Positions 13,401 to 26,323 of a stretch of DNA of 64,000 nt are shown here, one piece after another. This DNA is from Saccharina japonica (taxonomy: Eukaryota; Sar; Phaeophyceae; Laminariales; Laminariaceae), in assembly GCA_008828725.1 (NCBI GenBank), contig MEHQ01002400.1:292645-356644 (forward strand), read 5' to 3'. The translations under genes were made by a program, and so were the position numbers. The notes beneath the pieces were generated by a model, which did not search any database, was not told the DNA's origin, and saw only the letters and a program-made list of their open reading frames with translations. Each line of letters starts with the position of its first letter. Position 1 is the stretch's first letter.

Positions 13401-14495
13401 CAGTATTGTCGGCTGGGGCATACCGGCACTATAGAGGGACCGGCACTACTGTACTACAGTAGTTGTACTACTGTTGTACTGCTGTCGGTCGTAACAGGAG
13501 ACCATCATGACGGGGAGCGCAAATTACGTAAATCGTAAATTCCAGATGGATGCAGAAAAGCGAAGGCTCGAGTAATCTCGTGCTTGCAGGGAGGGAGGGA
13601 GGGAGGTCGTCGTGTGACGTTGATCGATAAGCGCAACAGCAGCAGCAGAAGCAGCAGCGGCAGCAGCTGGGTTGCAAAGCTGTCGGAAGGAGTCGGGAGA
13701 CAGCAGGACAGCGCGCATGAGGTATATGCGCAAGATGGCTACAGATTGTACGGATCATACGTACGTACCGCGCGGCGGCTATGATATCGTATGATCACCC
13801 CAATTACAACAGCAGTACGTACGAGGTACGTACGAGTACAGCAGTAGTGGGTACCCCGATTTAAGATCGTCCCACGACAAGCCAAAACAGGCGCTCTTAA
13901 CTGCACATTGCTCTTATCTGTAGTGGGAAATATATAGCTTTTAGTACAGGCTGGACATGCCGATTTGACCGCTCTTAAATCCCGAATGCTCTTATCTTAG
14001 GCGCTCTTAAATCGGGGTACCCACTGCTGTAGTCACAGCAGTGCTTTTGTCAAAGCTTCACCTCTCTCTCGCTTGACTCCCGTTTTCTGGCGCACCATAC
14101 CAGGTGCTGCTTGTCCAACAACAGACATCACGCCATGGTTATAGACTATATACCGGGTACGTCCCAGGGACCAGGAGTACGAGGAGTATACCATGGCCGG
14201 ACTCCCGTGCACGCGGTCAACCAAGCTATCATTTCATGTGATCCCAGGATAAACTACAATATATCCGTAAATGTAAGGATCGTTTTATTATTAATAGTAA
14301 CTAAAAACGATCTTTATATTTTCGGACATAGAGGTACGGATAATCAAGGATTGTAAGGATTGAAATGCTTGCTTGCCACTGGGGAAGAATCCGAGTCACT
14401 GCTCCCACAAACCTGCCGGCGGGGCTGGAGCCCTTCTGCTTGCTTTTGTGCTTGCGCTTGTGGTGTTTGTGCTTGCTGCTCTTGTGGTGGGCCAT
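4443..14495 (-). CDS. Ser/Arg/Lys- and His-rich nuclear-type protein, nine exons, 3' end not found (copy 1)
   Basis: Exons on the minus strand, in coding order: 14495-14413, 12891-12775, 12174-11695, 11448-11172, 10143-9976, 9093-8848, 7818-7762, 6528-6426, 4658-4443. All junctions are GT-AG and the phases agree (2,2,2,0,0,0,0,1), giving 582 codons before the last donor. The start was chosen because MAHHKSSKHKHHKRKHK opens a basic tract directly at the head-to-head promoter. Order of regions: a Lys/His basic start; a Ser/Gly/Asp acidic stretch; a conserved-looking RDAILKRSRMWQTVGSDDEE; a His-rich tract of about 110 residues; SR and SD repeats; KSKKSKKSKKS; then a less biased C-terminal module with DQDAYGKNGVLREADYFSK, FDTGGMPKWE, DYMEDYNTNTLPHEKYIDL and a charged helix. 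His-rich and SR tracts are typical of nuclear-speckle proteins, so a splicing or RNA-processing role is inferred. I do not recognise the family. Exon 2's acceptor is the least certain boundary. Confidence 0.72.
5190..5487 (-). mobile_element. Short retroelement family A, near full length
   Basis: Read on the plus strand it begins with 'gcatggccgaagtcgtatgg', passes 'gccgggacggagcatgt', 'aaacgtgaggtgtta' and 'gaggcggacttgca', and ends with 'ggccacttccagaaacagca'. The G-rich left end is the C-run 3' tail of a minus-oriented element. It is about 300 bp and non-coding. A 29-base G run at 5489-5518 separates it from a family B tail. Copy 2 equivalent: 44603-44900. Confidence 0.75.
5519..5585 (-). 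mobile_element. LINE-type 3' end (family B)
   Basis: Plus-strand 'tactaactcgttgcttgcct' followed by 'tagtcatttgacaattgacc' and 'gcatccctttcgagacgg' is the family B 3' end in minus orientation, abutting the long G run on its tail side. Copy 2 equivalent: 44930-44995. Confidence 0.75.
5790..5850. mobile_element. Hairpin MITE family 1, half-element
   Basis: The sequence runs 'ctctaattccaagtgatttg', 'tccccaaaaacgggcgtgcg' and 'cttcaaggggttaagc'. It resembles one arm plus centre of the family whose best copy is at 34656-34752. Copy 2 equivalent begins near 45203. Confidence 0.6.
6895..7080. repeat. Minisatellite GACTTACTAATAGTACTAAT (~20-22 bp)
   Basis: About eight imperfect units of 'gacttactaatagtactaat'. 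This is the reverse complement of the minisatellite at 10254-10535, so the two arrays form an inverted pair inside introns of the SR-like gene. Copy 2: 46312-46493. Confidence 0.85.
7088..7170 (+). other. tRNA-like Pol III unit (degenerate tRNA or SINE head)
   Basis: An A-box-like TGGTCTAACTGG (7100-7111) lies in a possible D-arm with a GTGG/CCAC stem. A B-box-like GGTTCGATTCT (7144-7154) follows at tRNA spacing, and a T6 run follows at 7165. The acceptor, anticodon and T stems do not pair properly, so I do not call a functional tRNA. It sits between minisatellite and intron sequence. Identical in copy 2 (46501-46583). Confidence 0.35.
8600..8815 (+). mobile_element. Family B 3' end, triplicated in tandem with C runs
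   Basis: The terminal sequence 'gtcaatggtcaaatgactaa', 'ggcaagcaacgaacgagtac' plus a C run appears three times, with a unit of about 69 bp; units 2 and 3 start with 'gcccgaaagggatagtgg'. The array is directly downstream of exon 6 of the SR-like gene. Copy 2 carries the same three units at 48013-48228. Confidence 0.85.
9212..9480 (-). mobile_element. Short retroelement family A, near full length
   Basis: Plus strand 'atgcatggccgtaatcgtat' through 'gccgggacggagcgcgtcgg', 'cgaaacgtgaggtgttgggc', the hairpin CCGCCTGTGAGGCGG and 'ggccacttccacagacagca'. A G run at the left is its tail. Copy 2 (48651-48919) has an extra G run and 'gtactaatgt' at the tail side, so the tail length is unstable. Confidence 0.75.
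9757..9868 (-). mobile_element. Short retroelement family A, 3' part only
   Basis: 'ggtactcatgttgtgcatag', 'accgtagaccctcgcatccc' and 'ggttttcaccaaccaggc' match the 3' third of family A. It is bounded by G runs at both sides. Copy 2: 49199-49310. Confidence 0.7.
10254..10535. repeat. Minisatellite TATTAGTAAGTCATTAACAC (20 bp)
   Basis: About a dozen units, exact at the left and degenerate to the right. Copy 2 (about 49696-49957) has one unit fewer, which accounts for a 20-base change of offset. Reverse complement of the array at 6895-7080. Confidence 0.9.
10560..10995. repeat. Minisatellite of the palindromic core ATAAGGCATGCCTTAT
   Basis: About twenty units built on 'ataaggcatgccctatcgta' and 'aaggcatgtgccttataagg'. 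GGCATGCC is self-complementary, so the array can fold into many alternative hairpins. It lies in intron 4 of the SR-like gene. Copy 2: 49995-50415. Confidence 0.88.
12190..12715. repeat. Minisatellite AAACGGGACACGGGT
   Basis: Some 25 imperfect units such as 'acgggacacgggtcaaaacg' fill intron 2 of the SR-like gene. A half copy of hairpin MITE family 1 is embedded at about 12250-12320. Copy 2: 51600-52123. Confidence 0.85.
13271..13440. mobile_element. MITE with 19-bp perfect terminal inverted repeats
   Basis: GTCCCTCTATAGTGCCGGT at 13271-13289 is matched by its exact reverse complement at 13422-13440. The 170-bp element holds further 'agtgccggttg' motifs and has no coding capacity. A related degenerate copy lies at 61999-62300. 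No clear target-site duplication. Copy 2: 52681-52850. Confidence 0.8.
13847..14024. mobile_element. MITE with TIR GTGGGTACCCCGATTTAAGA
   Basis: Terminal inverted repeats of 20 bp face each other across 178 bp, with 'gcgctcttaa' motifs repeated inside. A second, more diverged copy is at 26324-26524. Copy 2 of the duplication: 53257-53434. Confidence 0.85.
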
Positions 14496-14703
14496 GGCAG
14501 CGCTGTGTACTACGGCACCCACACGCACAACAGCTTCATTTTGGGGAGTTCCAATCGTGTGGAGGCTTTCTTCATACGGGCAGAAACAATAAATTCAAAT
14601 TTCCAGCGGCGTGCCGAAGCGCCACCAGGCGCACAAAACAGCGCCCACGGCCCACAACCCACGATCCTCAGCCCCCATCACAGCACCCACCCGTGCATTT
14701 CAG
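14496..14703. promoter_or_regulatory. Head-to-head promoter between SR-like gene and HMG gene exon 1 (copy 1)
   Basis: Only 208 bases separate the two start codons on opposite strands, so a shared bidirectional promoter is inferred. No TATA box is evident. In this copy the plus-strand side drives only an orphan first exon. Confidence 0.55.
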
Positions 14704-14899
14704 ATGGCGGGAACCGAAGCCCCCCCTTCTGCTTCCGAGATCTCCAACGCGCTCGCGAACGGACAGGACAAAACAGAGCCTTCTCAAAAGCGCAGGAGAA
14801 AATCAGGCGGCAATGGTGCACATGCCGGCGACGATGCCCACGATAGATCAGGGCGAGGCCAGCCAGAAGAAGAGGACCAGGGCGCCCTCGGAGCACAAG
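14704..14899 (+). pseudogene. Orphan first coding exon of HMG-box gene (duplicated, truncated copy)
   Basis: Identical to 54114-54309. ATG opens MAGTEAPPSASEISNALANG, contains the basic SQKRRRKSGG, and ends at donor AAG|GTAGGG with one base left over (65 codons + 1). In copy 2 that phase fits the exon at 58990. Here the duplicated DNA ends at 18289, before any further exon, and leads into unrelated DNA and the (AAGC)n tract. Transcription from the shared promoter is possible but could make only a truncated product. Calling it broken depends on the segment duplication being real and not an assembly error. Confidence 0.6.
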
Positions 14900-15317
14900 G
14901 TAGGGGTGGCGTTCCACTTGAAGTCGTGGGTCCAGAAGTTGTGTATGGGAGGTTGCGCATGCCCAGCTTGTGTGGTTATGTTGGTATAGGCTCAACTTAT
15001 TCGTACTACGAAAAGTACTCTTCACCATTTCCCCTCGAGAGAGAGGACTTTTGTGAACTGCATCTCTGCACGAGTAAAACAAAGAGGCGACTACGAGCTA
15101 CGAGTACGTACAAAGTAGAGTACGTAACTATACGACTCGTACTCGTACATCAGCAGCGGCAAAAGCAACAGCAGCAGCAGCAGTACGTAGTAGGAGTAGT
15201 GGTGGACGACGGATTGGATCATACATACTCTTTCCTGTCGTTCTTAGTCTTGCTCTGTTCGCGTTGTTTTTCATTCCATTTCATTTCGTTTCATTTAATT
15301 TGATTTTAGGGCATGTC
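14900..15317. other. Intronic DNA, no gene recognised
   Basis: Follows the donor of the orphan exon. Contains a short CAG repeat (about 15160-15185) and 'catttcgtttcatttaattt' low complexity. Open frames running through the donor here are extensions of exon 1 and are not supported. Copy 2 equivalent: 54310-54727. Confidence 0.5.
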
Positions 15318-15320
15318 TAA

Positions 15321-16030
15321 GGGCCGTTTTTAACGACGCGTATTTAGCAAATAAATTGCCAAATTTCCATTTTTTGGCAAGTTTTACTTGCCAAAAAGCA
15401 AAAAACTTGCCGAGTTTTTTTCCGGATATTTCCGTAGCTGTTCGTTGGCAAGTTTTTGGAAAGTCAAATTTGCTATTTCACTTGCCATTTGCGACCAATC
15501 ACGCCTACCCAAGACCATGCAAACCACACGCCGTTGCGCTAGACGCACGAGCTGCAGCAACACAGGAAGATACCGAGGGTTAGATGTTGGTGCTGACAGC
15601 AGATGATGGTGGCTGACGGCACTGCTGAAGGGGTTGCTGGCGCGGGTGACGAACCGCATGCAGGCGTGGCACTGGTGCCGTCTGGGGCTGATGCTCAAGT
15701 CAATCCCAATCAAACCGTCGCTCCAGCTTTCCCAAGACAGCGAACAACGTGACTATGATCGCCCTGGAGGGCTGTCCACCTCTGGGATCTACGAGATATG
15801 CTTGGATCCGTCTCCAGGCCATCCATGCCTCGACGAGGGTGTCGTCTAGCTGTCCGATTCTTGCTGTACGGGGTTTGATAAAACAACTGAAGGCGTTACG
15901 TGGCTCAAATAGCAAGGTTCTTGTCATTTCATCGTGTTTGTCGATAGAAAGTGTTTTCCAATACTTGCCAATTTGTTGTTGCCAAAATAGCAAGTTTTTT
16001 GCTATTTGCTCGTGTCGTTAAAAACGGCCC
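15321..16030. mobile_element. PIF/Harbinger-like MITE with TAA target duplication
   Basis: TIR GGGCCGTTTTTAACGAC starts at 15321; its exact reverse complement ends at 16030. TAA flanks both sides (15318-15320 and 16031-16033). GG-starting TIRs with 3-bp TWA duplications are typical of PIF/Harbinger-type elements; the superfamily call is inference. No transposase is seen. Internal 'cttgcca' and 'tagcaagtttttt' motifs extend the inverted structure. Copy 2: 54731-55440, with a cluster of substitutions in the right half. Confidence 0.82.
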
Positions 16031-16033
16031 TAA

Positions 16034-16777
16034 GGGCATGCCCAAACAGAAACGAAAACGAAAACCGAACAGCGAAATGAAAATAAACAGGGCGCTGATT
16101 GGTCCCTGGAACAAACGTGTTCCCCTTCGTTTTTTTTGTTCTGAGAAAATCAACGATTTACAACCTATTGCGAAAAACAAAATGTTGACAGCTGAAAAAC
16201 GAAAAGGAAAACGAAAGCACGAGCAGCAGCTGTCAGCGAAGCCACGTCAAAATATCATATCAGGACTGCCACACGCAGCACGCAACCCACAGCTAGCACG
16301 CCAACACAGCCGCACAGATCCCCCGTAAATAGCCAGCGGGCCAACCACAACACCAGCCCCGACGCTCTAGGGCCTTTGTTTGCCGGCGTTCGAGCCAAAG
16401 CGAAGATAATTTGAGTAGAGTTCAGCATCATGCCCTCGAGAATGAGGTTGAATGTTCGTTCTCAGTATAATTTGAATTTTGATCCCGGGGCGTCAAAGTT
16501 GGACACGCGACCACCTCCATGGGAGGCCCAACGGCCTCCCGGTATCGAGTTGTCGTGGCTTCTGCCTGCTCCTCTGGTGGGCCTGTGGTGCCGAGCGCTA
16601 GATTGTCGGCATGTGTACATAGTTGTGGACAGCCCATGGCTTGTGCTGTCAGTTTTTTTTCGCCTGGATCTTTGCTGTTCCCAATTCGTTTCTGTTTGGA
16701 CACGTCGGCTAAAATGATACCGAAAACGAAACGATTTCGTTTTTCGTTTTCGTTTTCGTTTCTGTTTAGACATGCCC
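16034..16777. mobile_element. Second TWA-flanked MITE, abutting the first
   Basis: TIR GGGCATGCCCAAACAGAAACG at 16034 is mirrored by GGGCATGTCTAAACAGAAACG (reverse complement, ending 16777). Flanks are TAA and TTA. Interior has no recognisable transposase. AGGGCATGTCTAA also occurs at 15308-15320, left of the other element, so the two were probably nested. Copy 2: 55444-56187. Confidence 0.8.
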
Positions 16778-16825
16778 TTATTGTCTGCCGCGTCTCCCCT
16801 GGGAGAAGCACGACACGTTCTTTCT

Positions 16826-17158
16826 TTTTTTGTCATGTTTTTGTTTGGTTGTTTGATTGTTGATTTGCGTTATTATATTTCTTTTTTTTCCCCCTTTTCG
16901 TTTTTTATCATTTTTCTTCTTTTCTTTTCTTCTTTTTTTCTCTTTCATGCACCTGGATTGCTAGCAGGGTAGGTCTTGCCTGTCGTCTATGGCATTTCAT
17001 TGTCTGCTCTGCTTACTGCACTGAGCGACGTATCTCTGTGTCGTAGTTTTGTGACCACAGAACTGGTACCTTTCTTAGGATGAAGAATCGGCACGGACAC
17101 TGGGTGTGCTGGATGTCGACGGGTAGAAAGGAAGGTTTAATGTGAAGAACACACACAC
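16826..17158 (+). repeat. Dispersed repeat, inverted copy at 26880-27215
   Basis: Contains 'gcacctggattgctagcagg', 'cgtatctctgtgtcgtagtt' and 'ggatgtcgacgggtagaaag'. The same stretch is found reverse-complemented at 26880-27215, about 10 kb away, with different flanks. Copy 2: 56236-56568. Confidence 0.8.
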
Positions 17159-17624
17159 GACAGCAGTACGAGTGGTAAACCTGATCCCTGAGATCGACCA
17201 ACTTTCCGCGCGTGCAGAGGATACGTCTCGGGAACTTCTTGAACTTCCACCGTGTTTCCGATACGTGAATAAAACGGGATGGTGTCTATTAATAGTGACA
17301 CAAACAGTACCTGGTAGGTATTTATACTCAACAGAGTATTGGTAGTAGAAATGGCGAAAGTAACAACAAAAGCAATTGATCGTGGTCATCAGAAAGAGTG
17401 ATCCTTTGTCTCTGTCTGTTCCTTGCTGCAGTATTAATAGTATGTGCAGTAGCGCTAATGTGGAGTACTACACTGCCATACGAGGGCGCACTCTATCACT
17501 TGCAACACCGGCATACCACAGGTACTCACGTACTCACACCCTGACTGAGCCCCACCATGTCACTCATGTCTTCTCGGCTTGTAGTCTACCGTACAGGGTA
17601 ACACACGGGTGATGCTATTATTAC

Positions 17625-17746
17625 GGAGGACCCTATTGTCCTACTGCTGTAGTAAATAAGACCAAATATTTCTAGTAGAAACAGGGAAAGATATGATGTG
17701 GGTTTTTGTCTGTACCGCCGTAGGTCCTATTCACCATATGGTCCCC
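17625..17746. mobile_element. MITE family 2 (GGACCATAGTAAATAGGACC-type), degenerate
   Basis: Left 'ggaggaccctattg' and 'agtaaataagaccaaatatt', right 'taggtcctattcaccatatg' then 'gtcccc', in inverted arrangement. Better copies are at 25734-25918 and 32855-32950. Copy 2: 57035-57156. Confidence 0.6.
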
Positions 17747-17972
17747 CGCAGAAAATACCAGTCAGTAAAGATAACACACCCCTCGGAAGAATTTCCAAGC
17801 TGATTTTCTGGACGACGGGGAGAGAGTGCAAACTCGGAGCGACGCCGCGCCACTATGGAAAGATAAAGACACCGACGAGATCTTCCCAACGCCGCCATTA
17901 TCGTTGTGTGGAAACCCCTGGTTTTGGTAGGAAATCGGCTCTGAAATTAAGTCTCAGGGGGGGGGGGGGGGG

Positions 17973-18570
17973 CGTACTCATTTGTTGCTTGCCTTAGTCA
18001 TTTGACCATTGACCACGCATCCCTTTCGAGACGGAGCACCGTTCCTACTCCTAATAGAGACACCTCCAACACTTGGGCGCTCATTACGTTGTTTCCATAT
18101 ATTACAGAGAAACCTTTTGCTAATCTTATCCCCTTCCTGCTTCGCCGCCTGTGGCCACCATCTATCTCCTAAGATAGCGATCGTTTTCTCGCTACTATTT
18201 AGTGTACCAAACTGCTCCATGTCACACTCGTCTATTTTCCTCATCTCCTCCTCTAGCACATCCCTTTCCTCCTTGTACCTTTCACATTCTCCCACTATGT
18301 GAACTCTACTCTCTATGGCTTTGCCACATGGGCACATCTGTGCCTCTACTTCCTCCTCCTCCCGGCTACTGGTATACCTCCTTCTTCTTTCTGGCAGGTC
18401 CAGGTCCCCTACACGAAATCGCAGTTTCAGCTTTTTCGCGAAGTCCATTGGGCCTTGCAGATACCTTTTCATTCCTATTCCTTCTCTCAACCCCCCGTAC
18501 ATCTCTAAGTGTTCTTCCCCTTCCACCTTCTTTCTCAGTGCTAGCCTTTCCCTTCTTTCTATCCGTTCAG
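17973..18570 (-). mobile_element. LINE fragment: C-terminal end of non-LTR retrotransposon ORF plus 3' end
   Basis: A minus-strand frame from 18526 to 17978 (182 codons) has the composition of a non-LTR retrotransposon ORF2 C-terminus. It has a Cys/His knuckle (CPCGKAIESRVHIVGEC) followed by ERYKEERDVLEEEMRKIDE and DRWWPQAAKQEGDKISKRFL. It reads to a TGA six bases before the element's end (..ASNK-stop), so this copy has almost no 3' UTR. A 16-base C run (G on plus, 17957-17972) is its tail. The 5' end is truncated near 18570. Up to 18106 it equals the copy 2 LINE exactly; from 18107 to 18289 it differs at about 5%; after that it has no counterpart. Confidence 0.75.
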
Positions 18571-19575
18571 AGGGGGGGGAAGTGTTATAGGGATATTTTA
18601 CCGTATGGCTCAGTAGGTAACACCATCACAGTTGTCAACTATAGTACCCCCCAACAAGCGGCAAGCACCCGTCATCTCTACTGGGCGGAACGACGGCGAC
18701 GGGTAGGAGCGCGTCGAAAAGACCCACTCGCTGGAGCGGTTTCAACGAGAGAACCAAGGGTTCAAGGATATGTTGTGTTAGTAGGGCATACATATACTCT
18801 GGGAACTCGGGTACCGACCCTGGCTATGTTGGTCATACCCGGGTACATACCCGGGTACAACCAGAGTACCCGTGGAGAACACATACCCGGGTACATACCC
18901 GCGTACACTCAGAGTACCCGTGGAGGGGCGTTGAGTTAACACAGGGGTGTCATCTCAGCGCTCGTTTTCTCGACAACGGTAAAGGGTGCTAAAGTTGAAC
19001 ACCCTGAAAAAAAAAAAAAAACGGGAGGGCTCTCTTGACCAGATATTTCCGAGAAGACCTTGCTCGGTATTTGGGTCATCTTTTAGTTCTGGAAAAAATC
19101 GAGCGCTGAAAGTACCACCGAGTCCGCCGCCAAAATCGGCGAGGGAAGAGCATCAAAAGGTGGGCTCCCGGGGCAGAGCGCTCGAATCTGTACGTCAGGC
19201 GAGAACAGTTAAGTAGTGGTGTGCTTTTGTTTTCTTCATTTCTCCTCTCTCCTTTTTCGTTTTTTGTTATCGTTTTCTTATTGATGGGAGTTTTTGTTGC
19301 AATGCATGCGCTGCATTGTACTTAAAGCAATAAGGAAAGGATAGGTGGGTGGGTGGGTCGACGGATGTGTTCGTACGTGCGTCGGTTGGTGAGTGATAGA
19401 GCGGGTGGGTGAAGAGTCGGTGAGTGGTGTGTGTGTGGGGTGGTAATGGGCAGTGAGGTTGGGAGGTTGGGCTGGTCAGTGGGTGGGTGGGGTGGGTGGC
19501 GGTGTTACGCATGTACGATAAATGGTCATATGATTGGTGGGTGGCGGTGTTACGTACACGAGAAATAGGCATGCC
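18571..19575. other. Single-copy DNA between the duplication junction and the microsatellite; no gene
   Basis: Holds a two-unit repeat at 18836-18935 (CCCGGGTACATACCCGGGTA-type with AGAGTACCCGTGGAG) and a GTGGGTGGG-rich stretch (19345-19500). No coding exon recognised. Confidence 0.6.
18836..18935. repeat. Two-unit tandem repeat with CCCGGG palindromes
   Basis: 'acccgggtacatacccgggt' followed by 'cagagtacccgtggag' occurs twice, the second time with one substitution. Confidence 0.8.
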
Positions 19576-24294
<4,719 letters not shown>

Positions 24295-24295
24295 N

Positions 24296-24365
24296 GGGCG
24301 TACTCATTTGTTGCTTGCCGAAGTAATTTGACCATTGACCACACATCCCTTTTGAGGCGGAGCGA
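24296..24365 (-). mobile_element. LINE-type 3' end (family B) beside the microsatellite
   Basis: Plus strand 'cgtactcatttgttgcttgc' then 'taatttgaccattgaccaca' and 'catcccttttgaggcggagc'. Here the tail side carries the (AAGC)n tract where other copies have a C run. Confidence 0.8.
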
Positions 24366-24387
24366 AGGGAGGGGTAGGGGGGGTGTG

Positions 24388-24530
24388 CTTCATATTCATG
24401 CATGGCCGTAGTCGTATGACCATAGACCCTCGCATACCTACAATGCCGGGACGGAGCATGTCGGGGGGGTTATCACGTCTAAGGGGCTGCTGCTTCCAGG
24501 AGCGGGGTCAGTCGCGAGGAAGCACGTTGC
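24388..24530 (-). mobile_element. Short retroelement family A, 3' part
   Basis: 'atgcatggccgtagtcgtat', 'gaccctcgcatacctacaat' and 'gccgggacggagcatgtcgg' match family A; its tail side is G-rich (24372-24386). It is directly adjacent to a family B end in the same orientation. Confidence 0.7.
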
Positions 24531-24734
24531 TCGCGGCTATGAACCTACTACCAGGAGCACACGCAAACGTACGGAAGTCTTTCAACTGCGTCGTACACCG
24601 TAAAGTTCAATAGACTCAAGATGAAGACAGCAGTAAAAAAGAAAGTTATTTCTGTTATTAATAGCCCACTCTGGTCGATCGATGCAACGAAAAATGTACC
24701 TGTATGATAACCCATTCAGAACTGAAAAGCTTAT

Positions 24735-24803
24735 CCCACACTAATTCCAAGTAGTCTGTCCCCAAATACGTGGGACCAGTTCTTCAGGGGTTAAGGTATG
24801 GCG
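24735..24803. mobile_element. Hairpin MITE family 1, half-element
   Basis: 'cacactaattccaagtagtc' then 'tgtccccaaatacgtgggac' and 'cttcaggggttaagg' match the centre and right arm of family 1. Confidence 0.6.
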
Positions 24804-25270
24804 TGATATGATATGATATGATGTTCTATTATTCTATATATCATGGCTTTAAAATTCACCCCCCAAAGAAACAAGAAATGATTTTTCTGCAGAGCATTCT
24901 GCCAACGAGTGGACCACCGTGTCCGGAATTTCAAGGACTGTTTTGGCGTTAATATTTACCTCAAACGGTGCGTACATTTCCGGAAAAATCTAAAACTCGT
25001 ACCAGGTACGAAGTATATAATTACCTGGTACGGTACAGGGTTCTTCACGGGGTCCGGCCGAGGCTTGCGGGTCGGGGCGGGTCAACCTAACTCGACCCCG
25101 ACTCGATGCGAAAATATTTTGGAGATTTCCTGACTCGAACCTACCCGACCCGACCCGTGAGATTTTGAAGACCTCCTAACCCGCGAAGAGCCCTACTGCT
25201 GTATTAATAGTATGCACTGTTGTAGAACTGACTCAGCACTGCACTGCTGACTGTACAGAATGATATACAC

Positions 25271-25444
25271 TACAGGACACCAAATAAGAAACAGGCAAAT
25301 AAGAAAAGCCAGGCTGAGATTTAGAGTAAAATAAGAAATTCGGGAGTCGTTCCCTTGAAATTACTAATAGTGTAGAAGGCACCCTCTCTCAAATAAGAAA
25401 TCCAGCCTGGACCAAATTTCCTGTTTCTGATTAGGTGTCCTGTA
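25271..25444. mobile_element. MITE family 3 (TIR TACAGGACACC)
   Basis: TACAGGACACC at the left, GGTGTCCTGTA at the right, with inner inverted motifs 'agccaggctgagattta' and 'aatccagcctggacc'. Other copies: 57764-57949 and 58692-58913. No coding capacity. Confidence 0.82.
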
Positions 25445-25487
25445 TTGTGCCGGTTACAGCAGTATTCTTATTATATAAATAGTATTT

Positions 25488-25733
25488 GACTCTAATTCCA
25501 AGTGTTTTGTCCCCCGAGCGGGAGTGCGGTCCTTCAACCCTTTAACTACTGCAAAAATGAGACCCCACTAATTCCAAGTAGTTTGTCCAAAAAAAGTGGT
25601 CGCAGTTCTGAAGGGGTTAAGGCCTAAAACCCTTTTAGGACTGCAGACCCGTTTTGGGGACAATCCACTCTAATTCTAAGTAATTTGGACCCCAAAACGG
25701 GACTCCAGTCCTATAAGGGATTATAACTATTAA
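25488..25733. mobile_element. Cluster of hairpin MITE family 1 elements
   Basis: Two half-elements (about 25488-25545 and 25546-25620) are followed by a fuller copy at 25627-25733: 'cccttttaggactgcagacc', 'cgttttggggacaatccact', then 'ccccaaaacgggactccagt' and 'cctataaggg'. Confidence 0.75.
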
Positions 25734-25918
25734 GGGGGACCATAGTAAATAGGACCTACGGTACAGACAAATACCTATATATTCACCTATTTTTAGTACG
25801 AATATTTGGTCCTATTAACCCCTCAAGAACTGGTCCCACGTATTTGGGGACAAACTACTCCTTGGAATTAGTGTGGGATAAAAATTGCAGTTCTGAATGG
25901 GGGTAAACTATGGTCCCC
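25734..25918. mobile_element. MITE family 2 interrupted by a family 1 element (nested)
   Basis: Outer element: GGGGGACCATAGTAAATAGG at the left and GGTCCTATTA...ACTATGGTCCCC at the right. The right arm is split at TTA by a family 1 element (25815-25906) running from 'ttaacccctcaagaactggt' to 'tctgaatgggggtaa'. Removing the insert restores the expected inverted arm. Confidence 0.8.
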
Positions 25919-26323
25919 TGTAACAAAACCACTCTGCCCGGAAATGGCAAATGTTAACGAAGACATGGGTCAAAGCCGGATGTGAAAAATTAAGAACACA
26001 GAGCAGATGTGAGATCGAGGGTTTCGTCGAAACTCATTTTTGCGTATACTTCGTGTTCGTACCGGTATAAGAGTATGTATGGTTTGGGGTACATGATAAA
26101 AGAGAACGACAACTCACCAAAGCGCTTACACGTGGCAAGTCGAAGCACCAGTTTAGCTTCCCGTTGCTGCTCGACCACTACAAATGTAACTGCCGCTGTT
26201 CAGAGGGTTTCCTTCGGTCACAAGAGAGCGGGGGCTCGTTCTTCTCACGAGAAATAGGACATTTGACCCCCGAAGAAACGGTGCCAGGGTCGGGTACCAT
26301 ACTAAATCCCATCTATAGCAGCA

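Larger units (their letters stand above)
1..18289. repeat. Segmental duplication, copy 1 (left edge cut by window)
   Basis: This stretch recurs in the same orientation at 39406-57692. The offset starts at 39405 and drifts between 39404 and 39442 because of small indels in homopolymers and minisatellites. All nine exons of the SR-like gene and the first exon of the HMG gene translate identically in the two copies. Differences are rare except in two clusters, inside the MITE at 15321-16030 and inside the LINE after 18107. Homology stops at 18289 in the LINE. The left limit is not visible, because base 1 already matches 39406. Confidence 0.97.

Noticed and set aside
14814..14986. Alternative frame MVHMPATMPTIDQG... 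in the first HMG exon
   Set aside because: Its phase at the donor does not fit the HMG exon at 58990, while the MAGTEAPP frame does.
18605..18780. tRNA-like A-box (TGGCTCAGTAGG) and B-box-like GGTTCAAGGAT
   Set aside because: Spacing is about 160 bases and no cloverleaf can be drawn.
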